Source of the DNA: Spirochaetes bacterium ADurb.Bin218
GTDB lineage: Bacteria; Spirochaetota; UBA4802; UBA5550
Assembly: GCA_002069965.1 (NCBI GenBank)
Contig: MWCI01000021.1
Coordinates: 1-45,594, forward strand
Length of the DNA: 45,594 nucleotides
Direction: 5' to 3'
Made by a program: the position numbers and the translations under genes. Under the pieces are notes generated by a model that made no database searches, was not told the DNA's origin, and saw nothing but the letters and a program-made list of their open reading frames with translations. Position 1 is the first letter of the stretch; every line of letters begins with the position of its first letter. Shown one piece after another: positions 16,679 to 24,322 of this stretch.

Positions 16679-17056
16679 TTATTCAGGGACATTGGCTATT
16701 ACAGTAAGCACAACAATACCTCTGTCTGGATCATTACTGTAGACAGAGATCGTTTTATGGATTTGTCCAGACCTTTCATCTGTGTATAATGTTATTTCAA
16801 TCTCACCACTGCCACCTGCAGGGATAGATCTGCTGGATACAACAGATCCTGTACAGCCTCACCCAGCCTTTACTCTATCTATGGTTAAAGTAGAGTTGCC
16901 TTTGTTATAGAATTTGAAAATGTGAGTCACAGCTGAATTTTTTTTTACATTACCAAAGTTGTATTCGGTATATTCAAAGACTATTTTTGATTTTCCATGG
17001 CAATGGATTGATATTAAAACTAAAGCAATAGCAGTAAGTAATCTAATAGCTTTCAT
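16679..17056 (-). CDS. DUF1573 exported protein with in-frame TGA, candidate selenoprotein
   Basis: Conventional reading gives 65 residues ending at TGA 16859-16861. Reading through gives 125 residues and a normal TAA at 16679-16681. The segment before the TGA contains FNFGNVKKNS-like family sequence (YNFGNVKKNSAVTHIFKFYN, IDRVKAG). The segment after it continues as GCTGSVV, SIPAGGSGEIEITL and TISVYSNDP, all DUF1573 hallmarks. The TGA stands where the first Cys of the CGCT motif belongs, so Sec would give a UGC redox pair. An N-terminal signal peptide (about residues 1-21) implies export. AAAGGA precedes the ATG by 5 nt. A nonsense mutation is the alternative, but the exact Cys position and an adjoining hairpin favour selenocysteine. 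Confidence 0.62.
16816..16856 (-). promoter_or_regulatory. SECIS-like hairpin just after the TGA codon
   Basis: On the minus-strand RNA the hairpin begins 2 nt past the UGA. The upper stem is 9 bp (16848-16840 with 16835-16827, one G-U) around a UAUC loop. If the closing G-C opens, the loop is GUAUCC. Lower helices pair 16851-16849 with 16821-16819 and 16856-16854 with 16818-16816, leaving bulges of 5 and 2 nt. A GU lies 18 nt after the UGA, similar to the spacing in E. coli fdhF as I recall it. Confidence 0.5.
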
Positions 17057-17113
17057 AGTTGTCCTTTTTAGTTATTTATATCTAAAAACACTTCAATTGG
17101 ATTATATATAAAT

Positions 17114-17239
17114 ATGTCTGCACCAGTCAAATGTTTTATTGTGATAATCAAATGCATTGTCATTTCAGGAGCAATAATCATGGTAATGTTTATTGTGATA
17201 GAATTTATTGAAAATTTATTTTTTTTGGCACAGGAATAA
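17114..17239 (+). CDS. Possible small membrane protein (41 aa)
   Basis: Forty-one codons, ATG to TAA, too short for routine gene calling. The peptide is one hydrophobic helix (CFIVIIKCIVISGAIIMVMF) with a Lys/Cys-containing start and a short acidic tail ending LAQE. It lies upstream of an excellent plus-strand terminator that otherwise has no gene to serve. No clear ribosome binding site precedes the ATG, which is the main reason for doubt. No known family is recognised; the terminator may instead end a small RNA. Confidence 0.3.
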   Translation: MSAPVKCFIVIIKCIVISGAIIMVMFIVIEFIENLFFLAQE

Positions 17240-17324
17240 AAAATTATTAAAGCATTTAATCTGTAATCCGATAATCTTAGTGATTGATAATAAATTACAC
17301 TCCTACATGTAATTTTACCAGGTT

Positions 17325-17370
17325 AAAGGCTTTTGCGGAACGCGCTGTCCGCAAAAGCCTTTTTATTTTA
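17325..17370 (+). terminator. Strong intrinsic terminator, plus strand
   Basis: Perfect 15-bp GC-containing stem (17325-17339 with 17348-17362), 8-nt loop, followed by TTTTATTTTA. This is the best-formed plus-strand terminator seen in the window. It lies about 85 nt after the 41-codon frame and about 100 nt before the YrdC gene. Confidence 0.85.
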
Positions 17371-17471
17371 ACTATAATAAAAATTTTTAGACATAAATTC
17401 ATCTTATCGCAAAATTTTTATTGCAGCCAGAGTTATAGATTTTAGATTAAAGCATAAATTTCGAGGAATAT

Positions 17472-18077
17472 ATGATTTTTGTAATTAATGAAAAAAATCC
17501 TCAGCAGCGACTCATTCAAAAGGTAAAGGAATGTCTTGAAGATGGAGGTATTATTGTATTTCCTACAGACACTGTCTATGCCTATGGATGTGATATAAAA
17601 GATAAAAGAGCAATAGAGCGTATTTATAGATTAAAAAAGCTTGATAAGAGAAAGCCCTTAAGTTTTATTTTTACAGATATTTCAGAGATTGCAGATTATG
17701 TAAGGAATGTCTCTGATGATGCATTTAAAATAATGAAGAAGGCCTTTCCAGGTCCCTATACATTTATTTTTAAGGCATCAAAACTTGTCCCAAAAATTGT
17801 TATGACAAATCAAAAAACTATAGGAGTTAGAATTCCAGATAACAATATAGCCCTTGATATTGTCAGGGCTCTTGGCAGACCCATTCTTGCAACAAGCGTT
17901 TTTACTCTTTCAGGAGAGTATTTAATCGATCCACGTGAATTAGAAAAGGTCTATCGCAATGAGGTCGATATAGTAATTGATGCAGGTCCAAAGATTGCAG
18001 AGCCATCAACTGTTGTTGATTTTTCAGAGGATAGCATTGAAATCATCCGTGAAGGGAAAGGAAAAATATTTTTTTGA
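17472..18077 (+). CDS. YrdC/Sua5/YciO-family protein (threonylcarbamoyl-AMP synthase family)
   Basis: YrdC-fold protein of 201 aa. TsaC/Sua5 members make threonylcarbamoyl-AMP for the t6A37 tRNA modification; YciO members are close relatives with a less certain role. Signatures are GGIIVFPTDTVYAYGCD, IYRLKKLDKRKPLSFIF with the KR..PLS nucleotide-binding segment, FPGPYTFIFKA, and IGVRIPDN. No Sua5 C-terminal domain is present. The short length and the KPLSF motif lean to YciO, but TsaC activity cannot be excluded. GAGGAA lies before the ATG. It is the first gene of a plus-strand group of four. Confidence 0.85.
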   Translation: MIFVINEKNPQQRLIQKVKECLEDGGIIVFPTDTVYAYGCDIKDKRAIERIYRLKKLDKRKPLSFIFTDISEIADYVRNVSDDAFKIMKKAFPGPYTFIFKASKLVPKIVMTNQKTIGVRIPDNNIALDIVRALGRPILATSVFTLSGEYLIDPRELEKVYRNEVDIVIDAGPKIAEPSTVVDFSEDSIEIIREGKGKIFF

Positions 18078-18110
18078 AAATATAAATTGTAATATTTAAG
18101 GAGAATTGAT

Positions 18111-18437
18111 ATGTCAGAAGGATTGAGAGGATTTTTACTGGTTGTTAAGGCAATTATTATTTATATTGGTCTTGGTGCACTGGTGGCTTTTATTTTTTAT
18201 AACCTCAAAAGGAGAGATCTCTTTGGCGGCTATATAGGAGGCTTGGTAATAGGAGTAATTGGAGCATTAATTGGAGGTCTCATCTTAGATAGGCTTTTTT
18301 ATGATATTTTTGTAGTGATCCTTGATTTTCTTTCAAGGGGAGCTGGAGTAAATATAATAGCTGGTTTTATTGGAGCATATTTTGCAGTATATATAATGAA
18401 CAAACTCAACCATGACAGGGAGAGAAAAAAATTTTAA
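18111..18437 (+). CDS. Small Gly-rich membrane protein, GlsB/YeaQ-like
   Basis: Four hydrophobic segments in 108 aa. GGYIGGLVIGVIGALIGGLI and GFIGAYFAVYIM are Gly-rich helices reminiscent of the GlsB/YeaQ/YmgE 'transglycosylase-associated' family, but the N-terminal third and the long loop differ, so the assignment is tentative. AAGGAG is well placed. The gene follows the YrdC gene after 33 nt and precedes the envelope genes by 7 nt, consistent with one operon. A role in the cytoplasmic membrane is all that can be claimed. Confidence 0.6.
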   Translation: MSEGLRGFLLVVKAIIIYIGLGALVAFIFYNLKRRDLFGGYIGGLVIGVIGALIGGLILDRLFYDIFVVILDFLSRGAGVNIIAGFIGAYFAVYIMNKLNHDRERKKF

Positions 18438-18444
18438 GATATAG

Positions 18445-19065
18445 ATGAAGAAGCTATTTAGCATCATTATAATGCTCCTGTTTTTGGTGAGGGGAGAGAT
18501 TTTTTCAGCTCAGAGAAGAATGCTGGGGCCAAATATCACTATGTCATGGGCATCTTCTTATCTGGAAATAGAATCCTCATCAGTTACAGTGCAAAATCAA
18601 GCATCATGGACTTATGCAACTGCGGCAGGTTGGTTTTTTGATTATTTACTTAATCCCTATATATCCATAAGAACAAATTGGTTTTTTTATCCCTCGACAA
18701 TGAACAATAAGCCTGATAACTGGTCAGGTAAGATGGGAGAGATTCCTCTCCATGAAATAGGACTATCTGTAAACAGACATTTTAATCTGGAACCCTTGAA
18801 TCCATGGTTTGGTGCAGGGCCTTTTATGCAGTTTTCCACGATAGATGATCCCAATTCATACATATTGCATGCAGTGCTATCACTGGGATGTGATTATGAG
18901 CTTATGGACAATACATTTTTTTGCCCAGAACTCATGTTTGGTATAGGTGCAAGGCTTTTTAGTGGAAATGCCGATACTGTTCAGATAAATGTCCCTACAG
19001 GGAAAGACTTTACAAGTAGCGGTATTGTAATTTTCTTTAAAATTGGAATAGGCAAAAGCTTTTAG
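18445..19065 (+). CDS. Exported protein, probable outer-membrane beta-barrel
   Basis: Hypothetical protein of 206 aa with a signal peptide (about residues 1-22, KKLFSIIIMLLFLVRGEIFSA) and then alternating hydrophobic/polar strands rich in aromatic residues. The last residue is Phe, as in many outer-membrane barrels. It resembles small eight-stranded barrel proteins in general pattern, without a named family. It sits 7 nt after the GlsB-like gene, and the next gene, a putative lipoprotein, begins 9 nt after its stop. The start has only a weak ribosome site, suggesting translational coupling. Confidence 0.6.
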   Translation: MKKLFSIIIMLLFLVRGEIFSAQRRMLGPNITMSWASSYLEIESSSVTVQNQASWTYATAAGWFFDYLLNPYISIRTNWFFYPSTMNNKPDNWSGKMGEIPLHEIGLSVNRHFNLEPLNPWFGAGPFMQFSTIDDPNSYILHAVLSLGCDYELMDNTFFCPELMFGIGARLFSGNADTVQINVPTGKDFTSSGIVIFFKIGIGKSF

Positions 19066-19074
19066 AGGTTTGAT

Positions 19075-19635
19075 ATGCGGAGAAGAATGATATTTATTTT
19101 ATTTTTTGCAATAGTGCTTCCTAATTCAGGATGTATAAGCAGTGCATATTTTTTCAATAGGGGAGAGATCGATAAAAAGGTTGCAACTATCGCTGTGCTC
19201 CATTTTAAGGACTTCAACAATGCTGAGGGAAATAATTCTGGAGACCTTGCCCGCAGCTTATTTGAGCATAATCTTCTCAAAAGAGGATTTAACATTATTG
19301 AAATAGAAAAGATTCAATTCCCTGAAAGCCTGAAGACAAAAGATAGAAAAGATTTTTCCCCGGAAGAAATCATTGAAATAGGAAAGATAAGTGGCGCTGA
19401 TTATGTTGTTTATGGAAGTGTATATGATTACAAATCATACCAATCTCAGACATCCTTTTTGTATTTATTTTCCTGGCTTGAGTTAACATATTCCGTTGGG
19501 ATTAGCGCCAGAATGGTTGCCTGTAAGAGTGGAGATGTAGTCTGGTCGGGATCGCTGTCCCGACTTTCTTATTCCTTTAATGATGCAACCTCTGAGGTCT
19601 GCAAGGAGCTTATTAGAACAATAAAATTCAAATAG
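19075..19635 (+). CDS. Putative lipoprotein, CsgG/LpoB/FlgO-like
   Basis: Probable lipoprotein of 186 aa. The first 20 residues are a basic then hydrophobic signal ending in NSGC, a relaxed lipobox of the sort tolerated in spirochaetes. The mature part begins with KKVATIAVLHFKDFNN and continues with LARSLFEHNLLKRGFNIIEIEKI and GADYVVYGSVYDY, the pattern of the CsgG-type fold used by CsgG, LpoB and FlgO-like lipoproteins. It would sit in the outer membrane facing the periplasm. AGAGG overlaps the preceding stop. It is convergent with the small gene at 19644, only 8 nt away, with no clear terminator. Confidence 0.6.
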   Translation: MRRRMIFILFFAIVLPNSGCISSAYFFNRGEIDKKVATIAVLHFKDFNNAEGNNSGDLARSLFEHNLLKRGFNIIEIEKIQFPESLKTKDRKDFSPEEIIEIGKISGADYVVYGSVYDYKSYQSQTSFLYLFSWLELTYSVGISARMVACKSGDVVWSGSLSRLSYSFNDATSEVCKELIRTIKFK

Positions 19636-19643
19636 GTTGCTTT

Positions 19644-19856
19644 TTATGCTGCAAACATGTCCACGGATTTAATTCGAGAAAGAGGAATCTGTTGCTTATT
19701 CTGATAGTTGTCCATTGTAATTATCATATCATCAATTAGCTGACGATTTTTATAAAGCTCAATTTCAGTTCCATCATCCAGCACAACTACAATATCAAGT
19801 CCTTTTATTTCAAGATATTTCTCAAGAAGTTTTCTAAACCTGTTGTTTTTTTTCAT
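19644..19856 (-). CDS. Small conserved-looking protein, possibly Sm-like
   Basis: Seventy-residue basic-then-mixed protein. After a charged helix (RFRKLLEKYLEIKG) come strands DIVVVLDDGTEIELY, DDMIITMDNY and QQIPLSRIKSVDMF. The order helix, V.L.DG, D..II and I..I.SV resembles the Hfq/Sm fold, but the Hfq YKHA motif is missing, so RNA binding is only a suggestion. AGGAG lies 7 nt before the ATG. It stands alone downstream of the DEAD-box helicase gene on the same strand, separated by 134 bases. Confidence 0.55.
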   Translation of the reverse strand: MKKNNRFRKLLEKYLEIKGLDIVVVLDDGTEIELYKNRQLIDDMIITMDNYQNKQQIPLSRIKSVDMFAA

Positions 19857-19990
19857 TGTAAACTCCTATTACCGCATTATGTATTGTTTATTTGCAGAAA
19901 ATATGCTCTGCTGTAAATTATGTCTCTTACATTTATATCGGCATGATTATCTTTGGGATTAGTATTTTTTTGATATTATAATTTGTGTGA

Positions 19991-21601
19991 TCATTTTTTG
20001 CTTTTTCTTTTCTGTTTCACCTCTGGCTTTGTTTCTTTAGCCTTTTGAATTGAGCCCTGTTTGCCTCCGATTTCCTTTGGGAAATTTTTTATAAGTTTAC
20101 CTGCGTCTTCAAAGGGGACTGTAATAAAGGAAAAGCTATCCATAACTTTTATATCTGTTATTTTATTTGAATCAATTCCAGTTTTTTCTTTGATTAATTT
20201 TATTAGCTTTCGAGGTGTAATGTCGTCTTTTCTTCCAAATGATAGAAATAGGCGAGTGGTACCTTTGCTGTCCACAGAGGCTTCGGAAATTTCACCATAA
20301 CGTCTCTCATCAAGATCTCTTTCAAAGGCAAATTTGATCATAGCAGCAATTATATCCTCAGCATTGTTTTCCTTGAGTATTGCACTGGAAATCTTAAGAT
20401 ATTCTTTTTGTGTTCCCTGTTCAATTATGCTTTCGATCTCTCTTTTTATTCTAAGCTTTTTGCTATTTATTACATCTTCAATTGCTGGAACTTTTTCTTT
20501 TTTGATAGTGGTCTTTGCAATTTTTTGTATAAAGAGAAGTTTTTTATATTCAGAGGGACTTATAAATGTAATCGCAATCCCCTTTTTACCTGCACGGCCC
20601 GTTCTTCCTATTCTGTGGATGTAGGCCTCTGGCTCCTGAGGTAGGGAATAGTTTATAACATGAGATAAATTTGTTACATCTATACCTCTTGCAGCCACAT
20701 CAGTTGCAACAAGTATATTTATTTTTTTCTTTTTAAATTTTGTAAGAGTTCTCTCCCTCTGATGCTGAGAAATATCTCCATGTAAACCCTCTACGCTATA
20801 GCCTCTATCTATCAATCTATTTGTAAGATCATCAACATCAACTTTAGTTCTGCAAAATATGAGGCCGTAAAAGTCTTCTTCTATATCGATTATTCTACAT
20901 AGAGCCTCAAAACGATCTGACTCACGAACTTCAAAGTATATCTGTTCTGTGAGATCAGTTGTAAGCTGAATATTTTTTGTAGATATGACTTTATAGGACT
21001 TCATGTATTTTTTTGCAATTGCCATAATCTGCTCTGGCATAGTTGCAGAGAAGAGATAGATATTTTTTTCTGGATTAATATTCTGTAGTATTTCTTCAAC
21101 CTCTTCAATAAACCCCATGTTAAGCATCTCATCTGCTTCATCAAGGACAACATACCTGATATTGTGCAGAAAAAGAGTTCCTCTTTTTATGTGATCAATA
21201 ATTCTTCCAGGTGTGCCAACAATTATATCAATACCCTTTTCTATGCGTCGAATCTGTTCGTTAATTGACTGTCCACCATATATAGGGAAAATCGTTAGCT
21301 TTTTTTTGCCCTTAAACGAGTTAAGCTCTTCTGAAACCTGTATGGCAAGCTCACGAGTTGGTGTAAGAATAAGCACCTGAGGGAATTTTTCGCTCTTTTT
21401 AATTTTCTCAAGCAAAGGCAGACCAAAGGCTGCAGTTTTTCCGGTTCCTGTTTGTGCCTGACCTATAATGTCAGTTTCTTCTTTTAACAGGATTGGAATG
21501 ATTTTTCTCTGAATCTCAGTTGGCTCTTCAAAGCCTTTTTTAGTTAGCTCTTTTAGAATATCTTCAGAAAGACCCAGTTCTGTAAACGTAAGTGAATCCA
21601 T
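19991..21601 (-). CDS. deaD: DEAD-box ATP-dependent RNA helicase with DbpA-type RNA-binding domain
   Basis: Cytoplasmic RNA helicase (536 aa) of the DeaD/CsdA/CshA group, which unwinds RNA in ribosome assembly and decay and often rises at low temperature. The core has the Q motif (FTELGL...EPTEIQ), AQTGTGKT, PTRELA, GTPGR, DEAD, SAT, RGIDV and HRIGRTGRAG in order. Residues about 440-510 form a DbpA-type RRM-like domain (ITPRKLIKLIKEKTGIDSNK), and the tail is Lys-rich. AAGGAAG precedes the ATG. The 252-base stretch upstream is gene-free and may contain a long leader, which is common for cold-inducible helicases; this last point is inference. Confidence 0.9.
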   Translation of the reverse strand: MDSLTFTELGLSEDILKELTKKGFEEPTEIQRKIIPILLKEETDIIGQAQTGTGKTAAFGLPLLEKIKKSEKFPQVLILTPTRELAIQVSEELNSFKGKKKLTIFPIYGGQSINEQIRRIEKGIDIIVGTPGRIIDHIKRGTLFLHNIRYVVLDEADEMLNMGFIEEVEEILQNINPEKNIYLFSATMPEQIMAIAKKYMKSYKVISTKNIQLTTDLTEQIYFEVRESDRFEALCRIIDIEEDFYGLIFCRTKVDVDDLTNRLIDRGYSVEGLHGDISQHQRERTLTKFKKKKINILVATDVAARGIDVTNLSHVINYSLPQEPEAYIHRIGRTGRAGKKGIAITFISPSEYKKLLFIQKIAKTTIKKEKVPAIEDVINSKKLRIKREIESIIEQGTQKEYLKISSAILKENNAEDIIAAMIKFAFERDLDERRYGEISEASVDSKGTTRLFLSFGRKDDITPRKLIKLIKEKTGIDSNKITDIKVMDSFSFITVPFEDAGKLIKNFPKEIGGKQGSIQKAKETKPEVKQKRKSKK

Positions 21602-21730
21602 ATTACTTCCTTATTTAATTTAAGCCATAGAAATATATATTAAATATAATACAAGGCAAATTCAAGCATGAAGTGAAGCTGGCAGTAAAAAAATAGCATT
21701 GCTGTCATTAAGTTTTGTTGAGGTAACAAA

Positions 21731-21755
21731 CTCTCCAGCCCCTTGAGGGCTGTGA
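21731..21755. other. Short GC hairpin in the leader region between pit and deaD
   Basis: CAGCCC and GGGCTG pair around CTTGA, with outer CTC/GAG extending the stem past one bulge. There is no T-run, so it is not a standard terminator. It lies about 130-150 nt upstream of the helicase start on the same strand and could be part of its leader. Confidence 0.3.
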
Positions 21756-21853
21756 GATATAACTTATTAAAGTCCAAAATCTCACTTAGCCAAAGCATCA
21801 TAGAGGATAGTGTCTATAGCTATTTTTAATCTGAATTTATACAGTATTTCAGG

Positions 21854-22849
21854 CTAAAATATAGATGTAAGTGAAACTACATAATATGTAATCATAGCTA
21901 TTGCAGCAGCTGCAGGTATAGTTATGATCCACGCCCATACTATGCGGCCAGCCACTCCCCATCTAACAGCAGAAAGTCTTTTTAAGGAACCAACTCCCAC
22001 AATAGCACCTGTAATTGTATGAGTAGTGCTTACAGGTATACCAAGGTGTGATGCAAAAAACAGAGTGCATGCAGCGCCAGTTTCTGCACAAAAGCCATCT
22101 ACAGGTCTGAGCTTCGTTATTTTGCTACCCATGGTTTTTACGATTCGCCATCCTCCAAAGAGCGTTCCAAGGGCAATGGCTGCCTGACAGGAAATAACAA
22201 CCCAGAAGGGGACATGGAAGGTTTGCCCAAGAAGTCCCTTGCTGTAAAGTAGAACCGCAATTATTCCCATGGTCTTTTGAGCATCATTCCCACCATGGCC
22301 AAGGCTATATGCTGCAGCTGAAATAAGCTGACCCTTTCGAAAAAAAGAGTCAACCTTGCGAGGAGTAAATTTTCGGAATAAGTTATAAACGATAACACCC
22401 ATTACAAGTCCAATTAAAAGTCCAAGCATGGGAGATATAATTATAAAGGAAATGGCTTTTATAAGGCCCTCTGGAACAAGGGAACCTATTCCTGACTTTA
22501 CAACAGCAGAACCTGCAAGTCCACCCATGAGAGCATGGGAAGAGCTTGTGGGCAATCCAAACCACCATGTAATCAGATTCCATAAACAGGCACCCATTAG
22601 TGTTGCAAATATTATGTTGGAATCCACTATATTTGGATTGATTATTCCTTTGCCTATTGTATCTGCTACATGAAGGCCAAAAAATAGAAAGGCAATAAAG
22701 TTAAAAAAGGCTGCCCATGCAACAGCATAGTTGGGCGATAAAACTCTGGTTGAAACCACAGTTGCTATTGAGTTTGCGGCATCATGAAATCCATTGAGAA
22801 AGTCAAAAAAAAGAGCCAGAGCAATCAAAAATAGTATACTTACCGACAA
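21854..22849 (-). CDS. PiT family inorganic phosphate transporter
   Basis: Low-affinity phosphate permease (331 aa) of the PiT family in the cytoplasmic membrane, driven by H+ or Na+. Both PiT signature repeats are clear: FDFLNGFHDAANSIATVVSTR at the start and LGHGGNDAQKTMGI in the second half, plus PTSSSHALMGGL and PVSTTHTITGAI. The start is a TTG at 22849 with AGGAGG 6-8 nt upstream. No ATG is available before the first conserved helix, so the TTG is well supported. It follows the DUF47 gene by 12 nt, the classical Pit/accessory pairing. Confidence 0.9.
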   Translation of the reverse strand: MSVSILFLIALALFFDFLNGFHDAANSIATVVSTRVLSPNYAVAWAAFFNFIAFLFFGLHVADTIGKGIINPNIVDSNIIFATLMGACLWNLITWWFGLPTSSSHALMGGLAGSAVVKSGIGSLVPEGLIKAISFIIISPMLGLLIGLVMGVIVYNLFRKFTPRKVDSFFRKGQLISAAAYSLGHGGNDAQKTMGIIAVLLYSKGLLGQTFHVPFWVVISCQAAIALGTLFGGWRIVKTMGSKITKLRPVDGFCAETGAACTLFFASHLGIPVSTTHTITGAIVGVGSLKRLSAVRWGVAGRIVWAWIITIPAAAAIAMITYYVVSLTSIF

Positions 22850-22861
22850 GAGAAACCTCCT

Positions 22862-23479
22862 TCAGGCTTGCTTTACAATTATTGAATAAATTGTTTTACC
22901 AACGTAGTCGCAGGTATCAACAGTATTTTCTGCTGTCTCATAGATCTCTTTCCATTTTATTATGAATATAGGATCTGAGTTTTTTTCAAAGAGTTCACCA
23001 ATGGCTATATCTCTGAGGTGGTCGCTCATATTTTCCAACCTATTTATTTCACTGCAATAGGCCTGAATTCTTGAGGAATGTTTCATGTTATCAAGTAATT
23101 TTACTGCATCCACAATTGATGATGAGGCCTGTTCAATTATAACAGAAAATTGTTTTAGGTGGTGATCCGGTTGTGTGAGTTTATAAAGTCCCATACGCTT
23201 TGTTATTGCATCAACGGAATCAAGGACATTATCGATATTATTGGAGAGCATGTAAATATCTTCTCTGTCAAAGGGAGTTATGAATGTTCTGTTTAACATT
23301 TCAGATACTTCCCTTGAGATAGCATCTCCTTCGTGTTCTATCCTGTGCATTATTGCCAATGTATCTTCATTAAACTTGCCAGATGTGACAAGCTCGTTAA
23401 AGTACTTGGCGCCTTTGTACATATTCTCAGCTTGTTCTGTAAAGAGAGTAAAAAATTTTTTTTCTTTGTGAATCAGCAC
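22862..23479 (-). CDS. DUF47 PhoU-like Pit accessory protein
   Basis: PhoU-domain-like DUF47 protein (205 aa) of the kind encoded beside PiT transporters and believed to regulate them. All-helical, with IEHEGDAISREVSEMLNRTFITPFDREDIYMLS as the family hallmark and metal-binding type acidic residues. The start is GTG at 23479 with AGGAG 7 nt upstream; the following residues LIHKEKKFFTLF match the family start, so an unusual start codon is likely correct. Both genes of this pair use non-ATG starts. Confidence 0.88.
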   Translation of the reverse strand: MLIHKEKKFFTLFTEQAENMYKGAKYFNELVTSGKFNEDTLAIMHRIEHEGDAISREVSEMLNRTFITPFDREDIYMLSNNIDNVLDSVDAITKRMGLYKLTQPDHHLKQFSVIIEQASSSIVDAVKLLDNMKHSSRIQAYCSEINRLENMSDHLRDIAIGELFEKNSDPIFIIKWKEIYETAENTVDTCDYVGKTIYSIIVKQA

Positions 23480-23514
23480 TGATTTTCTCCTGAGTGTATT
23501 AAAATAAAAAAGGG

Positions 23515-24174
23515 CTATAAAGCCCCTTCATCTTCTGGTGAATTATTTTTATTATTAAAAATTTTGGTTACAAGATAGATTAGAAAAACAACAAATAAAA
23601 TTAAAACAGCAATTGTGATGTCTCTGTAATATTGTTTTAGTAATTCCTGTTGTGTATATAAAAAGTATCCCAGTGCAGCAAGAATTCCATTCCATATCGC
23701 AGAGCCAATAAATGTATATAATATAAAGTCTCTGAGATTCATAAGTGATATGCCAGCAGGGATTGAAATGAGGTGGCGCACTCCAGGAACTAATCGTCCA
23801 ATAAATGTTGAGCTTTTGCCATATTTTATAAAAAACTTTTCTGATTTCTCCATGGAATGTCTGTTTATAAACATCATATGGGCAATTTTTGTATCTACAA
23901 GGGAATAGATTATCTTACGACCAAGGGTTTTGGCTAGAAAATAATTTATTAATGCTCCAAGGACACATCCAATAGTTGAAAAAAGCACCACCAGGAATAT
24001 ATTTAAATCACCCTGAGCAGCTTTCCATGCAGCAGGAGGCACAACAAGCTCAGATGGGACAGGAATAAAAGTGCTCTCCAGAGTCATGAGGAATAAAACA
24101 GCAGGGTAGTTTATATTTTCCATGTAAAGATTGATTAGATATTTTATAAAATCCACAGAATAGGAATCCTCCAT
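23515..24174 (-). CDS. DedA/VTT-family membrane protein
   Basis: DedA-family integral membrane protein (219 aa), with five to six hydrophobic segments. It has ESTFIPVPSELVVPPAAW with the conserved E...P.P.E pattern and GRLVPGVRHLISIPAGISLM with the conserved R...R segment. DedA proteins act in lipid-carrier recycling and membrane homeostasis, and some are needed for proton-motive force maintenance. Only a weak ribosome site (AAAGAAAG) precedes the ATG. It is followed by the DUF47-pit pair after 35 nt and preceded by the pyrophosphatase terminator, so it probably begins a transcription unit. Confidence 0.87.
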   Translation of the reverse strand: MEDSYSVDFIKYLINLYMENINYPAVLFLMTLESTFIPVPSELVVPPAAWKAAQGDLNIFLVVLFSTIGCVLGALINYFLAKTLGRKIIYSLVDTKIAHMMFINRHSMEKSEKFFIKYGKSSTFIGRLVPGVRHLISIPAGISLMNLRDFILYTFIGSAIWNGILAALGYFLYTQQELLKQYYRDITIAVLILFVVFLIYLVTKIFNNKNNSPEDEGAL

Positions 24175-24265
24175 AAACTTTCTTTTTTGACAGAAATAAA
24201 AGATAACAAATTATTTCAAGGAATTTATTTATTTTCTTTATATTAAAATTTTTAGAAATGAGATA

Positions 24266-24295
24266 TAAAAAATGGCTGCCATATCTGGCAGCCAT
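24266..24295 (-). terminator. Intrinsic terminator of the pyrophosphatase gene
   Basis: Perfect 10-bp stem (24272-24281 with 24286-24295) with a 4-nt loop, followed on the minus strand by a run of T. It lies 28 nt beyond the hppA stop. Confidence 0.9.
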
Positions 24296-24322
24296 CGGTA
24301 TATATAAGTTTTAAGTTGTTTT

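Larger units (their letters stand above)
17057..17471. other. Divergent intergenic region with possible small ORF and strong terminator
   Basis: These 415 bases separate the minus-strand DUF1573 gene from the plus-strand YrdC gene. They contain a 41-codon hydrophobic reading frame (17114-17239), an 8-bp inverted repeat around 17291-17314 and a strong plus-strand terminator at 17325-17370. Some short plus-strand transcript, coding or not, is implied. Confidence 0.5.

Noticed and set aside
16859-17056. Short 65-residue protein ending at the TGA
   Set aside because: The truncated product would lack most of the DUF1573 domain, and clear family homology continues in frame past the TGA. A true pseudogene cannot be excluded but is less likely.
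21731-21755. Terminator between pit and deaD
   Set aside because: A hairpin is present but there is no T-run on either strand; listed only as a structural element.
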